A stretch of 64,000 bases of DNA from Parabacteroides goldsteinii DSM 19448 = WAL 12034 (lineage in GTDB: Bacteria; Bacteroidota; Bacteroidia; Bacteroidales; Tannerellaceae), in contig NZ_KQ033912.1 of assembly GCF_000969835.1 (NCBI RefSeq), forward strand, positions 2,503,373 through 2,567,372, in the 5' to 3' direction. The notes under the pieces were generated by a model, which saw nothing but the letters and a program-made list of their open reading frames with translations, did no database searches and was not told where the DNA came from. Below, piece after piece: positions 53,916 through 62,872 of this stretch (position 1 is the stretch's first letter; each line of letters starts with the position of its first letter). The position numbers and the translations under genes were made by a program.

Positions 53916-54024
53916 TGTGGTTTTTTCATAATAGTATTAGATTTAAGGTTAACAAAGTTTGGTTAGGGCTTGTCGTGAGACAGGCTTTAATTGTTTATAG
54001 GGGTTTGCTTTATGCGAGCCTTAT
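53916..54024 (+). ncRNA. Small RNA copy 4 of the four-copy family
   Basis: The core from 53918 equals the other copies except one inserted T (AAGTTTGG instead of AAGTTGG). The 3' stem is GGTTTGC with GCGAGCC (seven pairs, two wobbles) around TTTAT, followed by TTATTAT, a weaker terminator. The stem sequence differs again from copies 1 and 2 with pairing kept. Confidence 0.82.
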
Positions 54025-54048
54025 TATATCAAACTAACAGACAATAAA

Positions 54049-54086
54049 AAAGGGAACATCAATTGACCTGATGTTCCCTTTCTTTT
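54049..54086. terminator. Bidirectional terminator between small RNA copy 4 and the FKBP gene
   Basis: AAAGGGAACATCA (54049-54061) and its exact complement (54069-54081) form a 13-bp stem with a 7-nt loop, flanked by A-rich and T-rich runs on the two sides. It serves the minus-strand FKBP gene, whose stop is 20 bp away, and could stop readthrough from the small RNA. Confidence 0.88.
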
Positions 54087-54100
54087 TATATAAGAACGGA

Positions 54101-54703
54101 TTAAGTTGTACCGGCAACTTCGGCTGTCCGCTCTACTACTTCAATTTCAAAAACTAAAGTAGAGTAGGCAGGGATAGTAACATTCCCGGCGCTGTCTTTT
54201 TTGTCAACCGAACCATAACCTAGTCTTTGAGGAATCCAGACTTCCCATTTCTCGCCTACTTTCATATTTTGCAGAGCGATAGTCCATCCTGATATGGGAC
54301 TGGGAATTCCTGTTCCATAATAACTATTGTAGTTTGAAGAGGCTGTACTGACAGCCCATTCGGAAGGTGATCCGTCTTCTAATTCTTTCTTATCGAAATA
54401 TTCACCATCCTCGCTGTTAGGGAACCATCCTTTGTAATAAACAGTGACACGACTGTTGTAATAGATTGGAATTTCAGGTTTATCTGCTTCTTTGAGCCTT
54501 TTAGCATAAATGAAATCTTCTCCGGCTCCCTGTATGCTTACCTTAAAGAAATCCGGGTCATTAGCCTTCGCCGCGAAAGCCTGTTCGTTTTCCAGCTTGT
54601 AGGCTTCAACGGCTACATCATCACTATCATCGTCATCTTTACAGGAAGTAAAGACGGCAGACATACAAAAAATCATCAACGCGAATTGCAGGTACTTCTT
54701 CAT
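54101..54703 (-). CDS. FKBP-type peptidyl-prolyl isomerase lipoprotein
   Basis: A 200-residue lipoprotein: lipobox FTSC (Cys21) then KDDDDSDD, an acidic patch of the surface-export type. The FKBP domain fills about 75-195 (SRVTVYYKGWFPNSEDGEYFD, SPISGWTIALQNMKVGEKWEVWIPQ, LGYGS, IPAYSTLVFEIEV). It helps fold exported proteins by proline isomerisation. The gene follows glyS by only 4 bp on the same strand, so the two are probably co-transcribed. Confidence 0.92.
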   Translation of the reverse strand: MKKYLQFALMIFCMSAVFTSCKDDDDSDDVAVEAYKLENEQAFAAKANDPDFFKVSIQGAGEDFIYAKRLKEADKPEIPIYYNSRVTVYYKGWFPNSEDGEYFDKKELEDGSPSEWAVSTASSNYNSYYGTGIPSPISGWTIALQNMKVGEKWEVWIPQRLGYGSVDKKDSAGNVTIPAYSTLVFEIEVVERTAEVAGTT

Positions 54704-54707
54704 TTAA

Positions 54708-56252
54708 TTATTCAGTTATCTTTTTTAATAAAGTCTTCAGGCTTACCTTTTCAGAGATAATATCGTGCAGCTTGTCGATGCTTACACGTTCCTGTTCCAT
54801 GGTGTCACGGAAACGGATCGTTACACAATTATCCTTCAAAGTATCATGGTCAACTGTAATACAGTACGGAGTTCCAATAGCATCCTGACGGCGGTAACGT
54901 TTACCGATAGAATCTTTTTCATCATACTGGCAACGAAAGTCGAACTTCAGCATGTTGACGATCTCTTCAGCCTTTTCAGGAAGCCCGTCTTTTTTCACCA
55001 GTGGCAATACGGCGAGTTTGATAGGAGCCAGGGCTGCCGGCAATTTCAAAACAACGCGTGTTTCACCGTTTTCAAGTGTCTCTTCGCAGTATGAACCTGC
55101 CATAACGCTCAGGAATACGCGGTCAACACCGATAGATGTTTCAATAACGTACGGAGTATAGCTTTTATTTAATTCCGGATCGAAATATTGTATTTTCTTT
55201 CCTGAGAACTTTTCGTGCTGGCTCAGGTCGAAGTCTGTGCGGCTATGGATACCTTCCACTTCCTTGAAACCGAACGGCATTTCATATTCGATGTCGGTAG
55301 CGGCATTGGCATAGTGGGCGAGCTTTTCGTGATCGTGGTAACGATACTTTTGGTCACCTAATCCCATAGCCTTATGCCATTTCAAGCGGGTAGACTTCCA
55401 CATCTTGAACCATTCCATTTCTTCTCCCGGACGAACGAAGAACTGCATTTCCATCTGTTCGAACTCACGCATACGGAAGATGAACTGACGGGCAACGATC
55501 TCGTTACGGAACGCTTTACCGATCTGGGCGATACCGAAAGGAATCTTCATACGGCCGGTCTTCTGTACGTTGAGGAAGTTAACGAAAATACCCTGTGCCG
55601 TTTCCGGACGCAAATACACTTTCATTGCGCCGTCGGCAGTCGATCCCATGTCGGTTGCAAACATCAGGTTAAACTGGCGTACTTCCGTCCAATTGCGTGT
55701 ACCGGAAATCGGGCAAACGATTTCGCAGTCCAGAATCAACTGGCGCAGGTCTTCGAAATTGGAATCGTTCATGTCTTTAGAGAAACGTTCGTGTATCTCG
55801 TTCCATTTGGCTTGGTATTCCAATACACGGCCATTGGTGGTACGGAACTGCGCTTCGTCGAATGCTTCGCCAAAACGTTTGGCGGCTTTTGCCACCTCTT
55901 TGTTTATCTTTTCTTCAATTTTTGCCAAGTGGTCTTCGATCAGTACGTCGGCGCGATAGCGTTTCTTTGAATCCTTGTTGTCGATCAAAGGGTCGTTGAA
56001 TGCGTCCACATGGCCGGATGCTTTCCAGATGGTCGGGTGCATAAAAATAGCGGAGTCGATGCCTACCACATTTTCATGAAGCAGCGTCATGCTGTCCCAC
56101 CAGTATTTCTTTATATTGTTTTTCAGCTCTACGCCATACTGTCCGTAATCATATACTGCTCCCAAACCGTCATATATTTCTGAAGAAGGAAATACAAATC
56201 CGTATTCTTTGCAGTGTGAAACTAATTTCTTGAAAACATCTTCTTGTGCCAT
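54708..56252 (-). CDS. glyS: Glycyl-tRNA synthetase (class II, homodimeric)
   Basis: A 514-residue enzyme that charges tRNA-Gly. The opening (GFVFPSSEIYDGLGAVYDYG) and class II motif 2 (FRNEIVARQFIFRMREFEQMEM) are diagnostic of the single-chain GlyRS, with the anticodon-binding domain in the last 100 residues (LAPIKLAVLPLV). The length agrees with the Bacteroidetes form. A near-consensus minus-strand -7 box (TTACTTTG, about 56279-56286) lies just upstream. Confidence 0.96.
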   Translation of the reverse strand: MAQEDVFKKLVSHCKEYGFVFPSSEIYDGLGAVYDYGQYGVELKNNIKKYWWDSMTLLHENVVGIDSAIFMHPTIWKASGHVDAFNDPLIDNKDSKKRYRADVLIEDHLAKIEEKINKEVAKAAKRFGEAFDEAQFRTTNGRVLEYQAKWNEIHERFSKDMNDSNFEDLRQLILDCEIVCPISGTRNWTEVRQFNLMFATDMGSTADGAMKVYLRPETAQGIFVNFLNVQKTGRMKIPFGIAQIGKAFRNEIVARQFIFRMREFEQMEMQFFVRPGEEMEWFKMWKSTRLKWHKAMGLGDQKYRYHDHEKLAHYANAATDIEYEMPFGFKEVEGIHSRTDFDLSQHEKFSGKKIQYFDPELNKSYTPYVIETSIGVDRVFLSVMAGSYCEETLENGETRVVLKLPAALAPIKLAVLPLVKKDGLPEKAEEIVNMLKFDFRCQYDEKDSIGKRYRRQDAIGTPYCITVDHDTLKDNCVTIRFRDTMEQERVSIDKLHDIISEKVSLKTLLKKITE

Positions 56253-56344
56253 AACTATATGTAATTATTATCAACTTGCAAAGTAAATGATTTTTTCTGT
56301 AAGTTATGGCATGTCTGACAGTTTATTCAGGGCAACCGCCCCAA

Positions 56345-56390
56345 AACAGTTCTCGCCCGAAAGAAAACGGATGGGGAACTGTTCTTTTTT
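56345..56390 (+). terminator. Terminator-like hairpin on the plus strand without an assigned gene
   Basis: AACAGTTC (56345-56352) pairs with GAACTGTT (56376-56383), followed by C and six T. There is no plus-strand gene before it; together with the GGGC/GCCC hairpin just upstream it could be the 3' end of a small RNA divergent from glyS. No good promoter was found. Confidence 0.5.
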
Positions 56391-56834
56391 GATAAGTACC
56401 ATTTTGGCCGACACAAAACACCGTTTTACATGATTGAAATGGTAGTTTAAAGTCATGAAAGTCCGTGACGGAAACAATCCTCCCCCTCCATGATTTTCAT
56501 ACTTCTGCCTTCACACATGTAACACGCTGTATTATAGTTTATTGTGGTGAACCCTGCCTTTTCACTACTGCTTGGGGAACCGTAACAGAAAAACCTTCCG
56601 GTGAGTAGGCATCCGTTTAGGGACGGATAGTTATCCGTTGGGCAACCAATGCCTGTCCGTTGGGGAAGAACCACCCGCCTTCATACAGTCATGTAAGTAG
56701 TGCTGACACTACGATGCTGACCGCGGATGGGATAGTAGTACCGGCATGACGGTACACCTACCTTATAACGTACATACCAATAGGATATAGGGGACCGGAC
56801 GCTACTTTACAGGGTATAATCTGCCGGAATATAG

Positions 56835-56878
56835 GGGAAAAACCGTACGTATTCTTGGGAAAAGCCGTACGCATTTGT
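56835..56878. repeat. 22-bp imperfect tandem repeat, two units
   Basis: GGGAAAAACCGTACGTATT begins at 56835 and GGGAAAAGCCGTACGCATT at 56857; the units agree at about 18 of 22 positions. Each contains the palindrome GTAC. Confidence 0.65.
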
Positions 56879-57254
56879 TCGAACAACATTTTATCACCCT
56901 TTACTCTTTCTTCACTACAAATAACTGTTTTATAATATGTTATAGACGGTGAAAGGTGAAATTAAATTTATAAAACTCCATTGGGAGATTGATTTTTTAC
57001 AAAAAACGAGGACTTTTTGAAGCTCCAAAAGTCTTTGCTGCCCTTTTTCAAACAATTTAGTGCGGTTGCCCTGCAGTTTATTAACGTGGTATCTTGATTT
57101 GAATGTTTCCTTGTATCATGATTCCCTCTTTTATTGTTTGAGAATAGATCGGGGATATTGTAAGAAGTATGAAGACTATATAAAGTAACTGTTTGAGGTT
57201 ATGTCTATTCATGATTATAACACTATAAAGTTAATGTGTAGAGTCAATAACCAA

Positions 57255-57283
57255 AGAGAGGTGGCCATCACGGTCACCTCTCT
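57255..57283 (-). terminator. Hairpin downstream of the second SusC/SusD operon
   Basis: GAGAGGTG (57256-57263) pairs with CACCTCTC (57275-57282), extended inward by three pairs to a 5-nt loop. It lies about 43 bp past the SusD stop; on the minus strand it is followed by a T-containing stretch. Confidence 0.72.
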
Positions 57284-57325
57284 CGTTTCACCAATCATTA
57301 TGTTGAATATTTAGTTTGGAGTTTT

Positions 57326-58987
57326 CTAATTTTCCCACCAAACACGGCCATGTTCACTATCCAAACGACCGAAGTTAGATTCCTTTTGCATATCTTCCAA
57401 GCGTTTTACTTGGTTAGCATAGTTAGGAGAACCATCTGCCGGCATAGTGAATTTTTTGCGACGCGGAACTTGTTGTAATTCGCCGTACACATGGATCGGT
57501 TCCCAAGTAACCAAAGTAGAGGTTGTACTCGGATAGCCTACACGTTTGTACATCGCCCACGATTCATTGTTGTTCTTGAAGTGTTCTATCCAAGTCTGGC
57601 AATAAATCTGTTCTTTAGCCATAGCGCTGTTCCAAGCAATTCCTTCCTGTGCCATGTATTCGTCGATTTCAGCTTCTGTAATGGCTTCGTAGTTGTTGAT
57701 TTTGCAGTAGTCGGCAATCTTGCTCCAGAATTTCAAAGAAGCTCTTACACCCTCTTCGTACCATTCCTGTGCGCTTTTCGTATTAGCCACACCTTCCAAT
57801 GTAAATTCGGCAGCCATAAAGCAGAAGTCTGCATAAGTCACCAATGGCACCCAGCCGCCTGCTGTACCTTCATCCTGTGCCCCTTTCCACAGACGAGTCT
57901 GTGGTCTGTTCATCGGGCGCATATCGATATCATCCAGATAACGCGAAGTACGACAAACATCTTCTGCCTGCAAATCATAGCTTACGTGACCACCTTCCCA
58001 ACGGCTCAAATTGGTAGGAATGATTTGTTTGGGAGTTGTTGTTTCCAGTGCGTTGAATGCAGCGACATTTTCCGGAGTCAGGTTGTTGATCTGGAAGAAA
58101 AGACGTTTACGTGGGTCGTTGTATTTTTTCAGATAATTCATGAAGCAGACAGAAGCACGGTCCATGTCAATGACTGAATGCCAGTCGCCCAATGTAGTCC
58201 AGTGATTATCGAAATAAAGGACGAAACTATCGTCAATGTTGTCGAATATATTACCGGATGACAATATTTCTCGTGCAATGGCTTTAGCCTCTTCCGGTTT
58301 CCGGTTCAACAGACGTAATGCCAAGCGCAGGCGTACAGCGTTAACGGCTTTCACCCATTTAGTCATATCGCCATTATACGCCAGGTCGTAATTTTTGAAA
58401 GAAATCTGGTTCGTAGCGGTAGCCAGCTTATTAGCAGCTTCTTTCAGTTCCTGATTCCAGATGGTGTACAACTCTTCTTGTGTTTGAAATGCCGGTTCGA
58501 GGATTTCCGGACGTCCGTTACGTGTTCCCCAGGCATCTGTATAAGCCAATGAACCGTATACATCGGAGGTCTGGATACCTTTGGTGATCAGCAGGACACG
58601 AGCCACTTCTATCAAGTTGCTATAAGCAGCTTCCTGTTCCGGTAAATTTGTTTGGATGTAATAAGGGATATGTGTTGCGTACTTTCCGGCAGTATTATAG
58701 TTGCCATAGACTGTACCACCCCATCCGGCACACTCTGTAAAGTTTGTCGTTCCGTACCCCCAGATACCTGTACAATACTGCATCCAGCGTAAACGACAGG
58801 CATAAGAATCTGCCCAGGTTTCTCCGGCATTGAGCATCGCATTTTCTACCTGATAGAGGTATACTTCCGGATCGACCTCATACACCGTATCGGGATTTTT
58901 ATTGATTTCGGTAAAATCTGCATCGCAAGAGGTCAATGCAGCCATAGATGCTAAAGCACCGAAAATATAATATTTAATCTTTTTCAT
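57326..58987 (-). CDS. SusD_2-type outer membrane lipoprotein (second Sus pair)
   Basis: The 553-residue protein from ATG 58987, where signal peptide and lipobox (LTSC, Cys21) begin; upstream in-frame Met residues lie inside the SusC gene. It opens DADFTEINKNPDTVYEVDPE, typical of the SusD_2/SusD-like group (PF12771), whose members often handle peptides or unknown nutrients instead of starch-like glycans. Helical TPR-like body, ending without the DERxREF motif of classic SusD. It follows its SusC partner by 16 bp. No enzymes are adjacent, so the substrate is unknown. Confidence 0.92.
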   Translation of the reverse strand: MKKIKYYIFGALASMAALTSCDADFTEINKNPDTVYEVDPEVYLYQVENAMLNAGETWADSYACRLRWMQYCTGIWGYGTTNFTECAGWGGTVYGNYNTAGKYATHIPYYIQTNLPEQEAAYSNLIEVARVLLITKGIQTSDVYGSLAYTDAWGTRNGRPEILEPAFQTQEELYTIWNQELKEAANKLATATNQISFKNYDLAYNGDMTKWVKAVNAVRLRLALRLLNRKPEEAKAIAREILSSGNIFDNIDDSFVLYFDNHWTTLGDWHSVIDMDRASVCFMNYLKKYNDPRKRLFFQINNLTPENVAAFNALETTTPKQIIPTNLSRWEGGHVSYDLQAEDVCRTSRYLDDIDMRPMNRPQTRLWKGAQDEGTAGGWVPLVTYADFCFMAAEFTLEGVANTKSAQEWYEEGVRASLKFWSKIADYCKINNYEAITEAEIDEYMAQEGIAWNSAMAKEQIYCQTWIEHFKNNNESWAMYKRVGYPSTTSTLVTWEPIHVYGELQQVPRRKKFTMPADGSPNYANQVKRLEDMQKESNFGRLDSEHGRVWWEN

Positions 58988-59003
58988 TTGACTATACGTT
59001 TGA

Positions 59004-62000
59004 TTAGAATGAAACATTAACACTGAAGCCGATGTTACGTGAGAATACCGCACCACCACTTTCCATATATTCGGAACTGTAAGTTGTATTCAAACCTTCC
59101 GGGTGAATGTTGTCGGGCAAGCTGTTATACAGGAAACCCAGGTTACGTGCCATCAAGCCTACACTGACATTCTGCATATATGCTTTTTCTACCCATTTTT
59201 TAGGTAATTGCCAATGTACGGAGACTTCACGCAGCGCAATCCATGAACATTTGTGGATACCTTCTTCGCGGATACCGCCAGACCAACTATATACATTGTC
59301 GTAATACTTGTAGGCCGACAGCGGTTCAACCAATCCTTTTTCGTAAGCAGCCTGATAGCTCATGCCGGATACATCCTGTCCCTTGATTTCTGTGCCGGGC
59401 ATGAATACACCTTCCGGAATGACACCATCGTTAACGGTTCTCCCGTCGGCCAATGTACGAGGTAGACCGCCATATTGTGTATCGCGACCAGCCAGTGAAG
59501 ACTTGATATTACCGGAATTCATACCATAGTAATAACTTGCAGAGAAGATGTCACCACCGAAACGGGCATCAATTACAGCATTCAACGTAACGTCCTTCCA
59601 ACTTACGGAAGTATTAGCACCCCACAAGAATTTGGGTTGCAAGGAACCGATCTTTACACTTTCGTTTGAACGAGGATAAGAACCGTCTGCATTTAATAGT
59701 TTTTCGCCCTTTTCATTACGTGTGTAACCGTATGAAGTATAGATATCACCGTAAGAACCGCCAACGGTTGCCCATCCCTGCGTATCTGTACCGCCACCTA
59801 ACAACTGATATTTGTCAACACCTTCAAACAGGGAAACAATTTTATTTGTATTGCGTGTCAGGTTGAATGATAAGTCCCAACGCCAATCTTTTGTCTCGAT
59901 CGGAGTACCGGTGATCAATAACTCGATACCCTTATTCTGGATATCACCGGCATTGATCCAGCGTTTGCCTACACCTGACTCGGATGCGATCGGCAAGCCC
60001 AGGATTTGGTTCTTTGTATTGGTCTTATACCAGGCAAAGTCGAAACCTAAGCGGTTCTTTAAGAAACGCATATCCAAACCAACTTCGATGGAGTGTTGTT
60101 TTTCAGGTTTCAAATTCAAGTTAGGCAATTCATCCTTGTCAAATTTGTAATACGGATAAGTTCCGCTACTTAATTGATTATCGAATGTATTGTCGAAAGC
60201 ATAGTAACCTGTACCTGTTGTTAAATACGGTGCACAGTCATTACCCACAATGGCGTAAGAAGCTCTTAACTTACCGAAAGAGATGAACTCCGGCATGTGT
60301 TCACGCAGACCTTCAACAAACAACCAAGAGGCACCTACCGACGGATAGAAGTAAGAAGTATTACCTGTACCGTTTTCGTAGATCAATGCAGACGACCAGT
60401 CGTTACGTCCAGTGATATCCAGGAAGTAAACGCCTTTATAGTCCATATTGGCGAAAGCATAGATAGAATTGATACGTTTCCGGTTGGTGTTATACCTCAC
60501 TTCTGTTTCAGCTCGTTGTACGGAGTTGGTCATGTCGAACAGACCAGGTACACGTAAACCGTTCTTTGAGTCGGTTTTATGATAACCGCTCTTTGTGTCC
60601 CACTGCTCAACAGCCACACTACCACTGATGTTGAAGTCGTCGAACGAATGGTTAGCTGTCAACATACCGGTAATTTTGTACTGGTCTTTCTTGTTTTCAT
60701 GGATCTTGTAAGCTGCCCCATCGTACTTGCTGGCACCTGTTGCCATTACTTTTGACTCGTTGGTAGTGTACAATTTATAGATGTCACCTTTTACTTTTAC
60801 AGATAACCAATCCAACAGTTTCAGATCCAGGTTCAAGTATCCGCGTACACTCATTTCATCTTGTGTGTAGATGTTTTCCAAGTAATCGTAGATGGTTTTA
60901 GAGTAACCGTATGGGTCCATCGAGTTGTAGCCGTCGCCTGCCGGACTGATGTAACGTTTGTCTTTCAGCCAATAGTCTGTATCATATTCACGGGCGATGC
61001 TGTACATGAAGTCGTAGATCGGTGAACCTGAACCACCCTGCCGAGTCGGGTTTTGCGCCTTCGATTCGATATAAGAGAAACCGCCTTCTGCTTTCAAACG
61101 AGAACTGATATCGTGTGAGGCGTTTAAGCTGAATGAATTACGTTTGAACTCATTATTGAAAGTCAAACCATCGGAATTCAAGTTTGAATAAGAAAAACGG
61201 AATGCACTTTTTTCAGAACCACCTTGCAATGCCACATTTGTGTTCATGTAACGGCCGGTCTTATACAAATTCTGCAAGTTGTTTGTTTTTGCAGAATAGA
61301 TCATTTCCTGACCGTCCACATAGAACGGCTTGCCGTCGAAACGCGGTCCGAAACTACGTCCGGCCGAGGTATAACGGTTTTCAGAACCGTCATCATTCAA
61401 CGCCCAAACGGGGGATGAACCGGAACCGAATTCGTTTTGCAAATCAGGGGTTGCATAGATCTTTTCCCACTGTTGCGTGTGAGAAACAGAGATACCGATA
61501 CCTTCTCCTTTGCGTCCTTTCTTGGTGGTGATCAAGATCACACCGTTTGCTGCACGTGAACCGTAAAGGGCAGTAGCGGCGGCACCTTTCAAGACAGACA
61601 TAGACTCGAAGTCGTCGGAGTTCAAGTTTTTCAGGTCATTACCCCAGTCTTGGCCCTGGCCGGTTTTTGTTACTTCATTGTCGATGATAATACCGTCGAT
61701 AACGAAAATCGGCTGGTTGTTACCGCCCAATGAGGTGTTACCACGAATAATGATGCGTTGTGAAGATTGCGGGCCGGAGTTACCCATGTTAATCTGTACA
61801 CCGGCAACCTTACCTTGCAAACCATTGATCGGGTTAGGAGAGTTTACTTTGGCGATTTCATCTCCTTTCAGTTCTGTCATGGCGTAACCCAGTGATTTTT
61901 TGTCACGCGACATACCCAGGGCTGTTACTACAACTTCATCCAGGGCTTGTGAATCTTCTTCCAGAAGAATTTTCATTGTCGTTTGTCCCGTGTAGGCGAT

Positions 62001-62294
62001 TTCTTTTGTTTTGTATCCGACAAAAGAGATTTGTAGGACTTGACCTTTTTTGACGTTATCCAGTGTAAATTTACCGTCAAGATCAGTCATAATACCATTA
62101 GTGGTGCCTTTGATTACCACAGAAGCTCCAATTACCGGACCTAATGCGTCTTCTACGACTCCGGTTACTTTCCCACTCTGTTGGGAAATGTTTACACTTT
62201 GCCTGTCGGGCAATACGTCGGCGTAGACTCCTATCGGAGATGCTAATGCACCGGCAAGCAAAATCAAGCTTGGAAATTTCAATTTTTTAGACAT
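59004..62294 (-). CDS. SusC/RagA-type TonB-linked outer membrane transporter (second Sus pair)
   Basis: A 1096-residue protein with signal peptide (cleavage after VYAD, about 25), carboxypeptidase-regulatory-like domain (GVVEDALGPVIGASVVIKG to SFVGYKTKEI, about 43-110), plug domain with IIIRGNTSLGGNNQPIFVIDG (about 185-205), and a barrel closing GFSVNVSF. It imports a ligand handed over by the SusD_2 protein. Two GTTCTA palindromes lie in its upstream region and may control it. Confidence 0.95.
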   Translation of the reverse strand: MSKKLKFPSLILLAGALASPIGVYADVLPDRQSVNISQQSGKVTGVVEDALGPVIGASVVIKGTTNGIMTDLDGKFTLDNVKKGQVLQISFVGYKTKEIAYTGQTTMKILLEEDSQALDEVVVTALGMSRDKKSLGYAMTELKGDEIAKVNSPNPINGLQGKVAGVQINMGNSGPQSSQRIIIRGNTSLGGNNQPIFVIDGIIIDNEVTKTGQGQDWGNDLKNLNSDDFESMSVLKGAAATALYGSRAANGVILITTKKGRKGEGIGISVSHTQQWEKIYATPDLQNEFGSGSSPVWALNDDGSENRYTSAGRSFGPRFDGKPFYVDGQEMIYSAKTNNLQNLYKTGRYMNTNVALQGGSEKSAFRFSYSNLNSDGLTFNNEFKRNSFSLNASHDISSRLKAEGGFSYIESKAQNPTRQGGSGSPIYDFMYSIAREYDTDYWLKDKRYISPAGDGYNSMDPYGYSKTIYDYLENIYTQDEMSVRGYLNLDLKLLDWLSVKVKGDIYKLYTTNESKVMATGASKYDGAAYKIHENKKDQYKITGMLTANHSFDDFNISGSVAVEQWDTKSGYHKTDSKNGLRVPGLFDMTNSVQRAETEVRYNTNRKRINSIYAFANMDYKGVYFLDITGRNDWSSALIYENGTGNTSYFYPSVGASWLFVEGLREHMPEFISFGKLRASYAIVGNDCAPYLTTGTGYYAFDNTFDNQLSSGTYPYYKFDKDELPNLNLKPEKQHSIEVGLDMRFLKNRLGFDFAWYKTNTKNQILGLPIASESGVGKRWINAGDIQNKGIELLITGTPIETKDWRWDLSFNLTRNTNKIVSLFEGVDKYQLLGGGTDTQGWATVGGSYGDIYTSYGYTRNEKGEKLLNADGSYPRSNESVKIGSLQPKFLWGANTSVSWKDVTLNAVIDARFGGDIFSASYYYGMNSGNIKSSLAGRDTQYGGLPRTLADGRTVNDGVIPEGVFMPGTEIKGQDVSGMSYQAAYEKGLVEPLSAYKYYDNVYSWSGGIREEGIHKCSWIALREVSVHWQLPKKWVEKAYMQNVSVGLMARNLGFLYNSLPDNIHPEGLNTTYSSEYMESGGAVFSRNIGFSVNVSF

Positions 62295-62361
62295 AAGCGT
62301 TTGATTTATAAGTAAAAATAGATGTGTGTATAATGTGTTTCAGCATCAATTAAATTATTAT

Positions 62362-62382
62362 CATAGTTCTAGTAGAACTATG
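62362..62382. promoter_or_regulatory. 21-bp palindrome (proximal operator candidate)
   Basis: CATAGTTCTA-G-TAGAACTATG is a perfect 10+1+10 palindrome, 68 bp upstream of the SusC start on the minus strand. The core GTTCTA-N-TAGAAC recurs at 62574. Confidence 0.7.
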
Positions 62383-62573
62383 GAATTATGTCAAAAAGAA
62401 AGTATGATGAATTGCTTAAAATAGGATAAATCTATTTTAAATTAGTTAACCGCCAGCTTGTGTGCGCTAAAATGGTTAATTTTGTCACAAATTAGTTGTA
62501 ATTAATTATAAAAAATGAGGTCAGAAATGAGATGTTAACTGCTAATCTATTTTTTGATAGATATTATGAATTA

Positions 62574-62586
62574 GTTCTACTAGAAC
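62574..62586. promoter_or_regulatory. 13-bp palindrome (distal operator candidate)
   Basis: GTTCTA-C-TAGAAC repeats the core of the site at 62362-62382. The two centres are 208 bp apart, near 20 helical turns. Confidence 0.65.
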
Positions 62587-62872
62587 AATATCATTTAGAA
62601 AAATGTAAAATGCTGACTATATATTTATAGTTCATTTGTTTGCCTTAATTTTTAATTTACAGTATCGAGTCTTTTTTGAATGTTTCGATATGTTAAATAT
62701 TCTATTGTCTGCTATTTTTCTCTCCTGCTGAAATGCTTTTTTATGTAATCAATTGTTATTTAGATAATGGTGGTAATTTTAATCTAAATCTCCCTGATGT
62801 ATTTTCATGGATTTGTTTAGCTTTGTGAAAGCTTATGTTTTAATACGATTTTACATTATAAAACACAATAAT

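Larger units (their letters stand above)
53662..54100. other. Intergenic region with palindromic element and small RNA copy 4
   Basis: Contains, in order, the 105-bp palindromic element (53664-53768), the class-B sequence TTTTGTGTTC (53814-53823), the promoter and small RNA copy 4, and the bidirectional terminator at 54049-54081. No ORF of interest. Confidence 0.75.
56253..57325. other. 1.07-kb region without a recognisable gene
   Basis: No convincing coding sequence; the longest frame (56453-56674, minus) has no family look. Features visible: a short hairpin GGGC-AACC-GCCC at 56330-56341; a terminator-like stem (56345-56390, plus strand); ATCCGT/ACGGAT stem near 56628; a 22-bp tandem repeat (56835-56878); and a hairpin behind the SusD gene (57255-57283). 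It may hold a decayed gene or a non-coding RNA. Confidence 0.55.
62295..62872. other. Upstream region of the second SusC gene, with paired palindromes
   Basis: A 578-bp AT-rich divergent region. It contains the two palindromes described separately (62362-62382 and 62574-62586). No gene or TAnnTTTG box on the minus strand was found. Confidence 0.6.

Noticed and set aside
35756..54020. The four 85-nt repeats considered as insertion sequence ends or MITEs
   Set aside because: They lack terminal inverted repeats and target duplications, are all in one orientation, and carry promoter and terminator at fixed positions, which fits RNA genes better.
56453..56674. Minus-strand 73-codon ORF in the long gap
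   Set aside because: No similarity that I recognise, no start context, and composition unlike neighbouring genes.
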